Of a stretch of DNA of 64,000 nt, positions 34,871-46,805 are shown in pieces. The stretch's first letter is position 1, and each line of letters begins with the position of its first letter. Source of the stretch: Limnanthes douglasii subsp. nivea. Taxonomy: Eukaryota > Streptophyta > Magnoliopsida > Brassicales > Limnanthaceae. Both the position numbers and the translations under genes were made by a program. The notes beneath the pieces were generated by a model. That model had not been told where the DNA came from. It ran no database searches and worked only from the letters and a program-made list of their open reading frames with translations. The DNA lies in NCBI GenBank assembly GCA_036936605.1, contig JAUPFV010000001.1, positions 151,623,187 to 151,687,186 on the forward strand, given 5' to 3'.

Positions 34871-34910
34871 CATCAAACAATTCACATTTTTGTCATATAT
34901 GCCTAGGCAC

Positions 34911-35430
34911 CTAAAGTTCATAGTCTATATATTGTTTCACGTTCAAATCAACATCGAATACACTAAAAACTAGTATATAATTAGTTAAACAATGATTAAT
35001 ATTTTACATTTACATAGTAACAAACAATCGCTCGACACAAAACCCAAAAGAAAATAGGTTGAACGAGCTTTACTAACTCACGAACCAGTAGAATAACACA
35101 TACCTTAACTCAGATAATCAAGAAATAACGTCGTAATCAGTACTTAATCACAAAAATCCTAACAGAAACATATAAGATGAAAAGAGCAGATGTTGCAAAA
35201 ATACCATGAACGTATGATCAACTCATGTACGTGGAAAACAGTCCTTAGATGCATTTTATATCAAGATTACACATATATACACACACCTTAAACTAGCCGA
35301 TCACTCGAAAAACGTGGATTTTTGGTAAATAATGGTGGTTGTAGGGTTAGGTGGTTAGAAATCGGCTTCGAAATTTCAAATATTTAAAAACTAGAAAATG
35401 AGAAGAACATAGAAAAGTAGCCTTATATAA
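34911..35430. other. no gene seen; spacer between two MULE-like elements
   Basis: AT-rich, without open readings of note or recognised repeats. The outer end of the large MULE may lie here. Confidence 0.4.
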
Positions 35431-35999
35431 GGGAAATGTCACACTTAATACCTTCTAACCAATCTTATTATTATCTTATACCCTAACTATTTTTTATGCC
35501 TACTAAACACCCTTCTCACCAAACTAATTCCTTTTCAATACCCGGTTTTTATTTTATCCCTCAACTACCCTCAAAATCTGGTCAAGTCTTCTTTTTAATA
35601 CTCAAAACCTGTTCTTGATTTCTTTTTTTCTATTTTATGTCTGCTTTTCTTTGATAGGTACAAGCTGGTTTCTTTAATTTGATATGAAATCTGTTAATTA
35701 ATCAGATTCGTCAAATACAATCAACTAGAGTGAGGACCTCGGTCAAATTCAATAGGGTTGAATGGAAATCCAAAGGGAAATTGGAGTTGCGAATCGAAAA
35801 AACAATATGAGGAACATAGAAGTGAGATATTGGGGAGAGGAAGAGAGACGAACCTGTTACTGTTGGGTTGAGTAATCAAAGAGGAATGACCCACATAAGC
35901 CAGAAATTCTATTCCTTTTGACAGACAACACGCTAGAGAGAAGTAAAATATGGGACTCTTCTTAGACTTTACCAAAACCCTAATCTTTTTACACATGCG

Positions 36000-36760
36000 A
36001 TTCACGAGGATGTAACCAACCTTTGACGCAATTTATTTATTAAATTAATATATTCTCTAACGTGATTCACGAGTCTATAACAAATCTTGCATAATTGTTA
36101 TCTATATTTGTAAAACGCGATTTGTATAAAGCATATAAATATATTATCGCATGATTTGTTTAAATTTTAAGTATTTTAGCCGACGCGAATTGGTACAAAA
36201 AGTTTTTAATTTATTTAATAAATCGTTGTTTCTGTCACGCGAGGTATAACTATGTAATGTAAACAATCATTCGACTTTGAAGTATTCCGTGACGCGATAT
36301 ATTAATTAAATTAAAGTATTCACTCATGCGACTTTGAAGTATTAACTGACGCGGTTCATTAATTAAATTAAAGTATTCACTGGCGCAATTTATAAAATAT
36401 TATATTACTGTTATTTCATCCATTTTCTTTGTTTTTTATTTCTCAATTTAAGATCATGAGGCTATAACAGCGCTACCAATTCTTGATTTATCTAACAACG
36501 CGATTTATATGAAAACCAAAAGAAAGGATCACGCGATTTGTATAAAACTTAAGTTTTCGAGACACCGCGAGGTTGTTGCACAAAGATTGTTAACTTATTA
36601 AATAACTCGCTCTTTATATCACGCGTATTATAAATATTTAAGCTACACAAAGATGCGATTTTGAAAACCAATCATTGTTTGTCCATCGTTGTTAGTGTAA
36701 CGCAATTCATGTACTAAATTAAAGTGTTACATCACGCGATTTAAAAGAAAAAAAATCACA
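36000..36760. repeat. diverged array around ACGCGATTT
   Basis: About 14 copies of (C)ACGCGATTTGTATAAA-like segments at 40-70 bp spacing, with TTAAAGTATTCA between some of them. They are CpG-rich cores in otherwise AT-rich DNA, highly diverged. The layout parallels the TGAGAGTTGT arrays of the neighbouring MULE but the motif differs. Confidence 0.75.
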
Positions 36761-37016
36761 GCCATTACATTATTTTTAGGGATAATTTCACAACCATTTC
36801 TCTGGAACGCCGGTGAACAATTGGCAAGCACATCTTATTTCTCGACAATTCTTTCCTTTAAATACACAATCACATCTCTTGATATCCAATCATTAATTCC
36901 CACTTCTATTCCCGTAAAAAAACAAATTCAAACATTACATTTAACAACAACGATAGGCTATCATAAACAACCCACAAACAAACACATGTCTGAACCTTCT
37001 ATGGACAACTAAACCG

Positions 37017-37136
37017 TATACCGGCCGATCGATGGGCCTTCCTAATATTTTTTTAACACAAATGGAGACGAACCTTGTACCGGTCGATTGATGGGCCTTC
37101 CTGATGTTTTTTTTAACACAAATGAATACGAACCTG
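37017..37136 (+). repeat. two-copy direct repeat of about 60 bp
   Basis: CCGATCGATGGGCCTTCCTA and CCGGTCGATTGATGGGCCTT, each followed by a T-rich run, AACACAAATG and a TACGAACCT- or GACGAACCT-type end. It is a simple local duplication. Confidence 0.85.
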
Positions 37137-37674
37137 GTTGTACTTCGAGCAACCATTACACATATCTTACTAAGCGACGAATATAAACTGTATCGACGTA
37201 CCTTCAAACTAGTTTACACTATTAACTAGTATTCGGACGTTCACCAGTAACAGGCTTCGCGTTGACTAGTCGATGAAGTTTCCCCAAAACCGGATTATAC
37301 TCCAGATGCTTCCACCCTCGGCGGAGTTTGAACAACAACAACCACAGTCGACTAATTTAAGGGTTTAAAATTTTGTGAACTTTTAATCCCTTTATATACC
37401 CTCAGAGCTATTTTTGTCCAAAATGGTGTCTAAAGTACCGATTGATACTCTCTAATATTTGGGTACTGAACGGGATATCAAACTTGAAAAGATATTTTCG
37501 GATACTTTTCCTCTTATATAATTCGAAGAGGACAATGTGGTATTAAAAAAATGTTGGATATTAAATAGAAGTATAATAGTTGAGATATGTATTAAATAGT
37601 AATAAAAGAAAACTTGGATATGAGATATAGTATAATAGTTGTATGTATTTAAATGCAATTTCTCCATTATATAT

Positions 37675-37989
37675 TGTTCTACTCCGCCGCGTGAATTTTG
37701 TTCAAGTCATTATCATTTAAGGAAATTAATTTAGAAAAAAAGGACTATTTTACTAAGCAACTCCGATTAGTTTAGGTGTATTAAGGTAGGTTAGCCCAAC
37801 GACTAAGAGACTCAGGTTGATCGATGGGTCATAAAGCCCAATGTATTCCATTTTCAAATGTAAAATTTGAATCTCTTATCCTCCAACGTGCTTTACTCCG
37901 ACTTCTGGCATTTGCTTTTTCAAATTTTCAGTACATTGCCGCTCATCATCATCTCTCTCTAGAAACCTAAGAGCAACAGATCGGTAACC
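37675..37989 (+). promoter_or_regulatory. RUNKEL 5' flank and leader
   Basis: Only 315 bp separate the MULE target duplication from the start codon. The last 60 bp is a CT-rich leader (CATCATCATCTCTCTCTAG) typical of plant 5' UTRs. No convincing TATA box was seen, so transcription start is unknown. Distal promoter elements must lie in or beyond the transposon. Confidence 0.5.
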
Positions 37990-40900
37990 ATGAACCATTT
38001 CCACATCTACGAAGCAATCGGCCGCGGCAAATACTCGGTAATCTACTTAATTTCTACTCGTCTTTTATAGATTTTGAAATCCCTTTTCTTTCGATTTAAT
38101 CATAGATTTTATTGTAGACTGTGTACAAAGGGAGGGAGAAGAAATCGATCAAGTATTTCGCAATCAAGAGTGTTGATAAATCGCAACGAACCAAGCTTCT
38201 TCAAGAAGTAAGTGGGCATCCCTCCCTGATTGATCTTTGCGTTGTATTATCAAATCGTCAGAAATCTATGTTGTAGGTCATCTTGATTTCATGCATCTTT
38301 GAGCTGAAATCCGAGTTTATGGTCCATCTCTTGTATATGAGCTTCCCGAGTTTACTTTTATTTTAAGTCTTTATATAACAAGGTTTTATCTTTCTTTTTT
38401 CATTAATGCAGGTTAGGATTCTTCATACTCTAGATCATGAAAATGTACTGAAATTTTATTCATGGTAAGTGTTATTAATGAATACATACATTTCATGGAA
38501 GGTTGGCTGCACTAGGTTATCAATTAATGAACTTTCTTTTTGGGTCTAAATCTCTATGACTTTTTTTATTATAAATTTTCTATATTTGCTTTAGGTATGA
38601 AACTTCTGCACATTTGTGGTTAATTTTGGAGTATTGTGTTGGTGGGAATCTCATGACTTTATTGGGCCAGGTACTATTTTTTAATTTAATTCTACATATC
38701 TTTCCTAGTTTGCTGAGCAGGCCATCTTGAATCCATAGAATCTTGTATTTTATAAATAGGAGAAGTATGCTTTTAATCTCTCAAACTTTAATGATGCAGA
38801 CTTTGAACAGAATATGGATGTGATCTTCTATCTTCAATTGTACTTGTTGTATCTTGCTATTCAGATTTATGCAGAGGACTATAAATAATCCACTAGAACT
38901 GATGTTTAAGTATTCTAAACTAAGGATATGACAGAGAAAGTTTATACATTTTTCTTTCAATGGAGAGAAAGTCTAAGATCCTGCTGTTGCAGGATGGTAA
39001 ACTTCCTGAAGAGTCAATTCATCATCTTGCGTATAACATTGTCAGAGCTCTGCAGTACGTATGCTCAATTCTTTTGTTTTTTTGTATGTTCTCTTTATGG
39101 AGTTGGTATATATTTTTTGCTAATTGGTACGGACTGTTTGGAAATACATAGGTACTTACACTCAAAGGGAATTGTGTATTGCGATTTAAAACCGTCAAAC
39201 ATCTTACTGGATGAGAATGGAAATACGAAAGTAATATATTTATTCTTTTGTCCTGCTGTTGTGTTGTTAAATATACTTGAGAATATATTGACTAAGTTGT
39301 ATTTATTGCAAAATGCAGCTTTGTGATTTTGGATTAGCAAGAAAATTGGGTGATATATCAAGAACCCCTTCTTCTATGGTATTTTGTTACAATTGCTGTA
39401 CATTTATATATGCTAAAATGGTATTATGAGCCGTATAAATATCAAAATCAACCGAGCTACTTAAGTTATACTGGAGTTAATTATATTTTCTTCTGTTCGC
39501 TTGCTAGCTGCCGCAAGCTAAACGTGGAACACCCTCCTATATGGCTCCTGAGCTGTTTGAGGATGGAGGTGTGCATTCTTATGCATCTGATTTTTGGGCT
39601 CTGGGTTGTGTTCTGTATGAATGTTATACAGGCAGGCCTCCCTTTGCAGGGAGAGAGTTTACTAAGTTGGTTAAATCCATCCTCTCAGATCCATATCCTC
39701 CTCTTTTAGGAAGTCCAAGCGATTCTTTTGTCAATCTTATTGATTCTCTTCTAGTTAAAGACCCAGCTCAGCGAATACAGTGGCTTGATCTTTGTGGACA
39801 TGCATTTTGGACAACAAAATTAACCCCGGTATCGTTGCCACCTCAACCTGGTTTTGATAGTATGATAGAGTTATATGCTAAACCATGTCTATCGGAACAT
39901 AATGGCGATAAACCAATCAAGACCCCTTCAGTAAATCGTGAAAAAAATACGAAAGTAACTCCAAAACACGATGAGAACTCTTTGTCAAGAGGCCATGATA
40001 CGCCAATCAAGGGCACACCTGGTGGCCGCAAAATACAAACAAAAACATCTGGCAGGGTAGTAGAGGAAAAGCAAAAGGGCCCATCCATTGCTACTAGGCG
40101 CGTGAATCTTTTAAGGTTGTCAAGAATAGCAAAAACAAACTTACAGAAGGAAAATGAGAAGGAAAATTATAGGAGGCCTTTACCTAATAGCTCTGAGAAT
40201 GATGCTGAAGTCAAAATCGAGAACACTGATATGGAACTTGATTTTAATGAAAACAACGAGGATGAGGGACAAGATGATTCTGATGTACCTGATAACTCTA
40301 ACTGTACACCTGAAGAGAAAAGCCAGAATCAAAATTTGCATAAGATAAAAGAGGAAGAGACAGGCATCAACATTCATGTAGATTATACAATGGCAAGTAA
40401 TACTGCATCAAACGAATCAGGAGCATGTGACGACGAACCATCTTCTCAGCAGGTTGAATTGGGTTCTATCCCGCCAAGTGTAAGCCCTCTAGCTAAGGCA
40501 CAACGCGATAGAGGTGGTTCAGGGTCTGTTGCTGGTCCTGACTCCCCGGAACTAACTAATAATCTTTCGGAAGTATTTTGGCATCCATCTGATCTTGCGG
40601 TCAGACCTGTAATTCCCACCAGAAAGGCCGATAAAATATCTGAAGCCATTCCTTCATTGCCATTTGAACCATTGTATGCATCTGATTTTGTGAAGATGCC
40701 AAAGGAGCAGCTGGAGACTCTCAACACTGATATCATAAAGATTTTAAATGGGAGTCATACCAGTATTCTTGAGAAGCAGAATATTATCAAATACCTCGAG
40801 ATGTTGAGCAGCAGCAATGCTGACGCAGCCAACATATTGACCAATGGACCCATAATGTTATTTCTTGTTAAAATGCTCAGGCTTTCCAAGACTCCAGCTT

Positions 40901-43875
40901 TGCGAGGACAACTCGCTTCATTAATTGGTTTATTAATCCGTCATTCTACTATTATCGAAGATGATTTAGCACATTCTGGCATCATAGGTTCACTCACCGA
41001 TGGCCTAAGAGATAAGAATGAGAAGGTGAGGAGGTTTGCGATGGCGGCTTTAGGAGAGTTATTATTTTATATATCCACTCAGAATGACGAAAACAAAGTT
41101 TTGAAGCCGGCTGAGTCTCCATCGAAGGCAAATACGTTCACGTCTGGTTGGCAGGTCAGCTGCTTCAATTTAGTACCATGATCTTCTTCTCCCACGAAAT
41201 TTGCATGATCAATTTGTTCAGTGCCCTTCATTTTCTTTCTATATCATGAAGCTTCTAAAAGACATTGGATAACCACTGAATTGTATTTGCTTGAATTATT
41301 ATTTTTTGTTTTATTATTCTTTTGATATTCATTGACGCTTGGTTCTTTGGATCAGGTTCCAAATTCTTTAATTTCGCTGGTGTCATCAGTTTTGCGTAAA
41401 GGAGAAGATACTGTGACTCAGCTTTATGCATTGAAGACCATAGAAAATGTTTGCAGTCAGGGAGGACACTGGGTAACTCGTTTCACCAGCCAGGACGTGA
41501 TAGGTAATCTGTGCCATATCTTCAGGACCTCTGGGAAACAAGAGAGCATTAGGCTAACTGCAGGATCGTGTTTGGTACGCCTTGTACGTTTTAATTCCTC
41601 AAGCATCCAGTCAGTTATAGATAAATTTTCATTCAAAGATATTGCATCCGCTCTAGTCAAAGGAAGTTCCCGAGAGCAGCAAATTTGTCTGAATCTTCTC
41701 AACATGGCCTTGCTTGCGAGCCATATGATTGCAAATATTGGCAGGCACCTTTTGTCTTTGGTAGATGATAAAAATATGGTACTGAGTCTTATATCTCTTA
41801 TTGAGCAAGGAAGTGAAGTTTTGAGGGGTAAAGCACTTGTTTTCGTGGCTCTCCTTTGTAAAACTGGTAGACGGTCACTGCCACATTTCTTTTGCAATGC
41901 AAGGTTATTGTCTGCAGTGGATAGGCTAGCAAAAGAAAAGGACAGATATGTGCAGCAGTGTTTAGATGCGTTTGTGCACAGCATTGCATCTACAGTGCCA
42001 GGTTTACTTGAAACTATAGCTAGTGACATTCATCAAATGATTGGAGGGAGGCGACACGGGCATATATCTGCCCTAACTGGTCGAACTGCTTCAAGGACTA
42101 ATGTACATTTGTTTCCTGTCGTTCTTCATCTTCTTGGAAGCTCCTCTTTCAAAAATAGGGTGGTGAATTTCCAAGTCCTCAGGCAGTTGGCAAATCTTAT
42201 GAAAGCTGTTGAGGTTCCATTTCAGGTGCGTAGCTGTGCTAAACTTATTGTGTTACCTTTTTCATTCCTCTTCCATGCTTATCAACAGCTGTTGTATCTT
42301 TCTCAGATTTTATTGGTGCTAAATTTAGGGTTATGCTATGTTGAGACCTTCTATTGTTAGAATGAGACCTCCAAAGTAAAAAAAGTTTCTCAAAATGAGA
42401 CCCCTTTATATAGCGGGATCTCAATTTAAGAAAAACGGGTCTCAATTTACCGTAGCCCCTAAATTTAAGGATACAATGAGTCTATGACTCTCCGGTGTGT
42501 TAGATGCTTTAGGATTTGTCTTAGGTATGGAAGAGAGAATGTAACGTGATTTATAGTATTGCTACGGAAGAGTGAATCTCTTCAGTTCCGTATGTTTTTC
42601 CCATTATACTACTCCTAGGCATGTTTGTAGGGCAGGCTGTGGGGATTTGGCTTTGTTGTAAGATTGCTACTTCGACGGGAGAGGGTTATGTTAAGAGTGT
42701 AGTCCTTTACGATTATAGATTGCTGCAATGCTGTTTTTAAGTTTATATGCTTATTAGTTAGATTTAATTTTCAACATGTTCAGGCGAGGGATGATTTCCA
42801 GATAACACTTCTACAAGTGCTGGAGTGTATTGCAGATGAGTCTCCTCTGGTTCTTCAAAATCCAGACATTTTTATCCTTGAGATTCTCCCTAGTTTAACT
42901 GTTCTCTACAAGGGGAATAAAGACGGTGATGCCAGATTTTTATGTCTGAAGATTTTGTTTGATGTAATGATGACTCTCGTAAATGAGCCGTTTGAAGATC
43001 AGCAAAGACTAGAGGCTTTGAAATCCATATCCAACTCTCATTTCCTTCCTCTCTACCCCACTTTAATTGAAGACGAGGATCCCATGCCCACTTATGCACA
43101 AAAGCTTCTTGTGATCCTTATTGAAGTTAGTTACATTAAAATTCCTGACATCCTACATCTGAAGACAGTTTCACAATGCTTCGAGTTTCTGTTAGGTGAT
43201 TTGTCAAAAACAAATGTAAACAATGTCAAGCTGTGTTTGGCTCTGGCATCTGCTCCTGAAATGGAATCTAAACTGCTTTCGCAAATGAAAATAGTAAGAA
43301 GGGTTGGAAATCTTCTAGAATTTGTATTTGCGAAGAATATGGAAGATTTTCTAGAACCAACTCTTGGCATCTGTAGGGCTATTCTTTTACGGTCAGCTGG
43401 AAGTACTAAAGGATTCACTGCAAATGAAACAGTGCTCCTAGGTGATACTTCTTTGGAGCAGCAATGTATAAGAGATATAGCAGATTTTGGCAACAATGTT
43501 GGTGTTCTCTTGGAACTGAGTGGATCGGATAACGCTTCTGTAGCAGAAATAGCTTCAGAGTGCGTGGTATTGGTTCTCAAGGCAGCTCCAAGAGAGGCCA
43601 CTACAGGGTTTTTAGCTCATCTTCCAAAGGTTACTGCAATTCTCGAGTCGTGGCACAAGGGCATACCCCACCTGCTTCTGCAGCGAATACTGGATGCTCT
43701 GGGTTATTCCTGTAGACAATGTGTGTTACATGCAATGATATTATCAATATCAGTACCTGAAATTTCACGGATAGAAGCTGTGGTTTCCGAGATAAAAGGT
43801 TCTAATGTACCTGCTCTAGCCAACATCGCTGTGATTGTTGCTTCAGAACTGCAGCGGCTTCCACGTTGTATTTGA
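37990..43875 (+). CDS. RUK: RUNKEL-like (plant ULK4-type) kinase-like microtubule protein, 10 exons
   Basis: Exons: 37990-38037, 38118-38207, 38412-38464, 38595-38670, 38993-39054, 39152-39230, 39319-39378, 39508-41154, 41356-42225, 42784-43875. All junctions are GT-AG and in frame, giving about 1358 residues; Arabidopsis RUNKEL is close to this. Residues 1-250 form a protein kinase fold: loop IGRGKYSTVYKG, Lys in FAIKSVDK, YCDLKPSNILLDENG in the catalytic loop (Cys-Asp where most kinases have Arg-Asp), CDFGLARK, and MAPELFEDGG. A charged, low-complexity linker follows (about 290-500), then a long helical ARM/HEAT-like region to the end. In Arabidopsis the protein binds microtubules and is needed for phragmoplast organisation and cell plate growth in cytokinesis. 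Catalytic activity is doubtful in the family. No lesion was seen, so it is probably functional. Confidence 0.93.
42391..42450. repeat. small inverted repeat in RUNKEL intron 9
   Basis: TCAAAATGAGACCC is followed about 35 bp later by its near inverse GGGTCTCAATTTA, with another GAGACCTCC just upstream. It could be a decayed MITE within the intron. No target duplication was identified. Confidence 0.45.
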
Positions 43876-44553
43876 AGTCCCCCAGGTAGCTTTTTTCACC
43901 GCACTCTCTCTTCAGTGGCGTCATACTCCATTGTCATTGCTTAGAGTTTCTAAGTTTGTCATGAGGCTCTTATTATTCTGGAACCTGTTATGCACAATGC
44001 AACGTGGCCTGTCCTTATTGTTGTATACACTGTGTACTCTTCGTGTAGCTATTTTCATGTTAAATATATTTTACATTAATCTGCTTTCTGCTTTCTATAT
44101 ACTGACTGTAGTAAGAGTTTCTATTACTCAATAACCATCCTATGATTTCATAATTGCTTCTATATTGATTAAGATGTAATATCCCAAAATATTGTCTGTT
44201 ATCAGTGTTTTTTTCAGCCTGACATATTTCTATGAGATTTTGACACTTGATGAAGGCCTAACTAAAGAAAGAGGATCCCTACTGTATGCTGTCAATTTTT
44301 TGTCTAATAAAAGCAGATACTTTTGTTTCAGATCATTGTTAAGAACCTCTTATGGTAGTTCTCGCCATCTCGGCAATTGTGGTGACATGCTGCAGCGTAC
44401 GCACCAGGTGGGAACAACTATAGTGTTAAGTCGATTTCGTATGCGGTTAATTATAGGTTAACAAATTTGTTGGGGTGGTTAATATACATACATTCTGGTA
44501 AAGCGGTCATACATGACCAGCATTTCTTTTATGTCTGGAGTGATTCAATAAAA
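43876..44553 (+). other. RUNKEL 3' UTR region with poly(A) signal
   Basis: An AATAAA at 44547-44552 is the best polyadenylation signal after the stop. A 3'-UTR intron is possible: a CCCCAG/GTAGCT donor at 43885 and a pyrimidine-rich GTTTCAG acceptor near 44331 bracket an AT-rich stretch. The downstream exon would carry no long frame. Unproven without transcripts. Confidence 0.5.
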
Positions 44554-44559
44554 CAAATA

Positions 44560-45480
44560 TCTAAATAGTTCCATTTTTTTGTTAACAGTCATCACTCAAA
44601 ACTCTCAAGTTCTGTAAAGTCTCAATTTTTACCCTTCAAAATAAAGCCGTAATTTTAAACTGTTTTCCTTTTTTTTTTTTAATATAAGAAAATATCAAAT
44701 AAAGCCGTATGGCATGTAACTGTTTTTTTAGATATATTTTGTGTTTCAAGAATTTAAATTGAAATCTTATGCTAATTTGGTGAGGTTTTAGTTTCGAATC
44801 TATTTTATTGTAATGCAATTACATAATTACAATTTTGATTATAGGCATTTATATCAACATTTTTACAGTAAAGTAGTACTACCACTCAAATATGGCTTAA
44901 AGATTCTACTCAAAGATGGCTTAAAGAACGAAGTGATTATATTTATAGGCTTATAGCTAACTGGCTAGCATATTACTACTATAATTACAATATCGGGGAT
45001 TCTGACGGGGACTGACATTGTAACATGTACTACATCTTGTTGTTTCTTGGTCAGATCAGTGAGACCTATGTTCTCTAAGATGGCATTGGCAAGATTTTCA
45101 AACGATCAATATACTACAGGCTACAGCTATAACAATCTTGTCTTTTCGCTTATCAACTAGCTGTTTCGAAATATTTTTATACTACGACTATTATATTTTA
45201 TAGTAGTTTTTGTTCAATCATTGATGAACAATCGTCACCCATTTGGTATTTTCTACAGATGAAAACAAGATTTGGGCATTTTCAAAGAGGAAAACTTATT
45301 AACTACTTTATTTTGCGGTCACTTTATTACCACCGGTTTCAATAATCTATGGGGAATTTTGATCTCATACCCACAATTTTGCAGTTCGTGGTTATTTTTA
45401 TACTTATGTGTGAATAATTAATACCGTAGTATGTACACAGAATAGGATAAGTTACGTGTTAGATATAACTTATCTACCGG
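44560..45480. other. AT-rich intergenic sequence, nothing recognised
   Basis: No coding reading, RNA gene or clear repeat structure was seen on either strand. Confidence 0.5.
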
Positions 45481-45486
45481 CCAACT

Positions 45487-45641
45487 TCTTCCGTCCCAAA
45501 ATATTTGTGTTTCTAACTTTTAAAGTGACTTTAATGGTTAGTTTACTATGGTATCATTTGCACCAAGAATAATAATGAGATATCTTAATTATTGTACCAA
45601 GAATTAATTATTGTACCAAGAACTAAAACGTCAGAGGGGGT
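45487..45641. mobile_element. Stowaway-like (Tc1/mariner) MITE remnant
   Basis: The left end has CTTCTTCCGTCCCAAAATAT, close to the Stowaway terminal consensus CTCCCTCCGTCCC. The right end has ACGTCAGAGGGGGTA, which matches the inverse with several changes and is followed by a TA. The total is about 155 bp, AT-rich and non-coding, a usual Stowaway size. Calling it from the termini alone leaves some doubt. Confidence 0.5.
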
Positions 45642-45699
45642 AATATATAGTTAATTAGTGTTTGAAAATGTTAGGTGTTGAATTACCAATTATTATGTT

Positions 45700-46805
45700 T
45701 ATTTATGTGTTAACTTATTAGAATGCTTTTAACATGCATAATGAAGGTCGTTATTTTATTAAAATTTTACGCAAGTTATTTTCAAGATTGGTATTCGCAT
45801 GTGTGATAATAATAATAATAATTATTAATAATAAATTTTAATATTAAACTTTTGACTAAAATTGCTATAAAAATAACTAAAAACACCAATTCTATATACT
45901 TATATTTCTGTAATTATAATATAAAGACAATAATTTAAACCAATTACCTAAGACAAATTTAATGTAGTTTAGATTGTAGAAAAATCCTACATCCACCAAC
46001 AACATCTAAAAGTTATATGCGAAAAGATTAAAAGAAGACTTTCTCACATATAACTAACTCAACCACTTTCTTTTTGTCACAAATCATTTCCAGTTTAGAA
46101 AAGGAATTATGGATCTCAGAGTTTCTCTTAGGGTTTATCTTCTTCTTCACTTAACTTTCTAAAATCAGTATGCATTATACTTTCTCCCTTTCGAAATTCT
46201 CACAGTCGTGCAACACTGGCTTCAAATATCTCATTCACTATTTATGGAACCACTAATGAGTGAGTTGAACTCCACAACTCACGATAACACCTTACAACTT
46301 GTTCCTACAAGCAACCTAAATAGGACAAGACTGCAGTATTTTCATCTGTACGATCGTACACTGTGCCAGAGTAGTGACACCAATCTCTTTACGCATAACA
46401 CTATCCTTGAACTATCTTATCCCCTCTCATCGCACACTCCTGAATAAATACCTTAATCAATGATTGCGATCTTCATCAATATTAGATTCTTCATAGATGA
46501 ATGAATCAATTTTCTTCTAGAAATATCCAAGCATATTCAAAAGCTTTCAATCAACCAAGTTCCTGCACCTTCAGCCCAATAGGATTGAACCCGCACATTC
46601 AGTTACAACAATAACTTAATTCCTGCTTTCGGCAAAACTTTTTTTTGAGGTTCTAGCAGACCTCTCTACACCTAAGTCTTCACATGAGCATCCATCTACA
46701 TAGAGATACAACAACAATAACTTTTAAATATTCGACTTACTCATATTTTTGGCCTTTAATTATTCGGTTGATTTGTTGTAGCCATTTTTTAGCCTACACA
46801 TAACA
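45700..46805 (-). repeat. 3' LTR of copia element C
   Basis: It matches the split right LTR (49568-49909 and 59928-60112), for example around AAATCCTACATCCACCAACAAC and the CATCCATCTACATAGAGATA block near 46690. On the minus strand it begins TGTTATGTGTAGGCT after the polypurine tract GGTGGAAAAT. The outer (left) edge is uncertain by about 50 bp. Confidence 0.7.

Larger units (their letters stand above)
21718..34910. mobile_element. Ulp1-carrying Mutator-like element with internal tandem duplication
   Basis: One block holds a plus-strand Ulp1-like protease gene (22171-25903), a minus-strand MuDR/MULE transposase gene (27590-30174) and a second copy of the protease half (30463-34366). It is bounded by arrays of ACAACTCTCA/TGAGAGTTGT repeats (21735-22035 and 34000-34870). 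This matches the known plant class of Ulp1-bearing MULEs (Kaonashi in Arabidopsis, CUMULE in melon). No clear terminal inverted repeat or 9-bp duplication was found, in keeping with the TIR-less nature reported for some such MULEs, so the ends are set by where the repeats stop. All genes carry lesions. Confidence 0.75.
35431..37665. mobile_element. MULE-like non-autonomous element 3 (2.2 kb), just upstream of RUNKEL
   Basis: The left end is GGGAAATGTCACACTTAATAC and the right end, read inward, is GGAGAAATTGCATTTAAATAC. The termini resemble those of element 2 (GGGAAATTACACC). The flanks are CTTATATAA (35422-35430) and ATTATATAT (37666-37674), 7 of 9 identical. No transposase is visible. The interior has CGCG-containing repeats (36000-36760), a 60-bp tandem pair (37017-37136) and an unrecognised 94-codon minus-strand ORF (35721-36005). 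The right end lies 324 bp before the RUNKEL ATG. Confidence 0.6.

Noticed and set aside
21718..34910. A wholly new defence or regulatory system in the MULE
   Set aside because: The gene content (Ulp1 protease plus MuDR transposase) is a known plant transposon class; only the repeat layout and acidic ORF are unexplained.
41457..42029. 190-codon minus-strand ORF in RUNKEL
   Set aside because: It is the complement of exon 9, which is open in the sense frame and matches the family.
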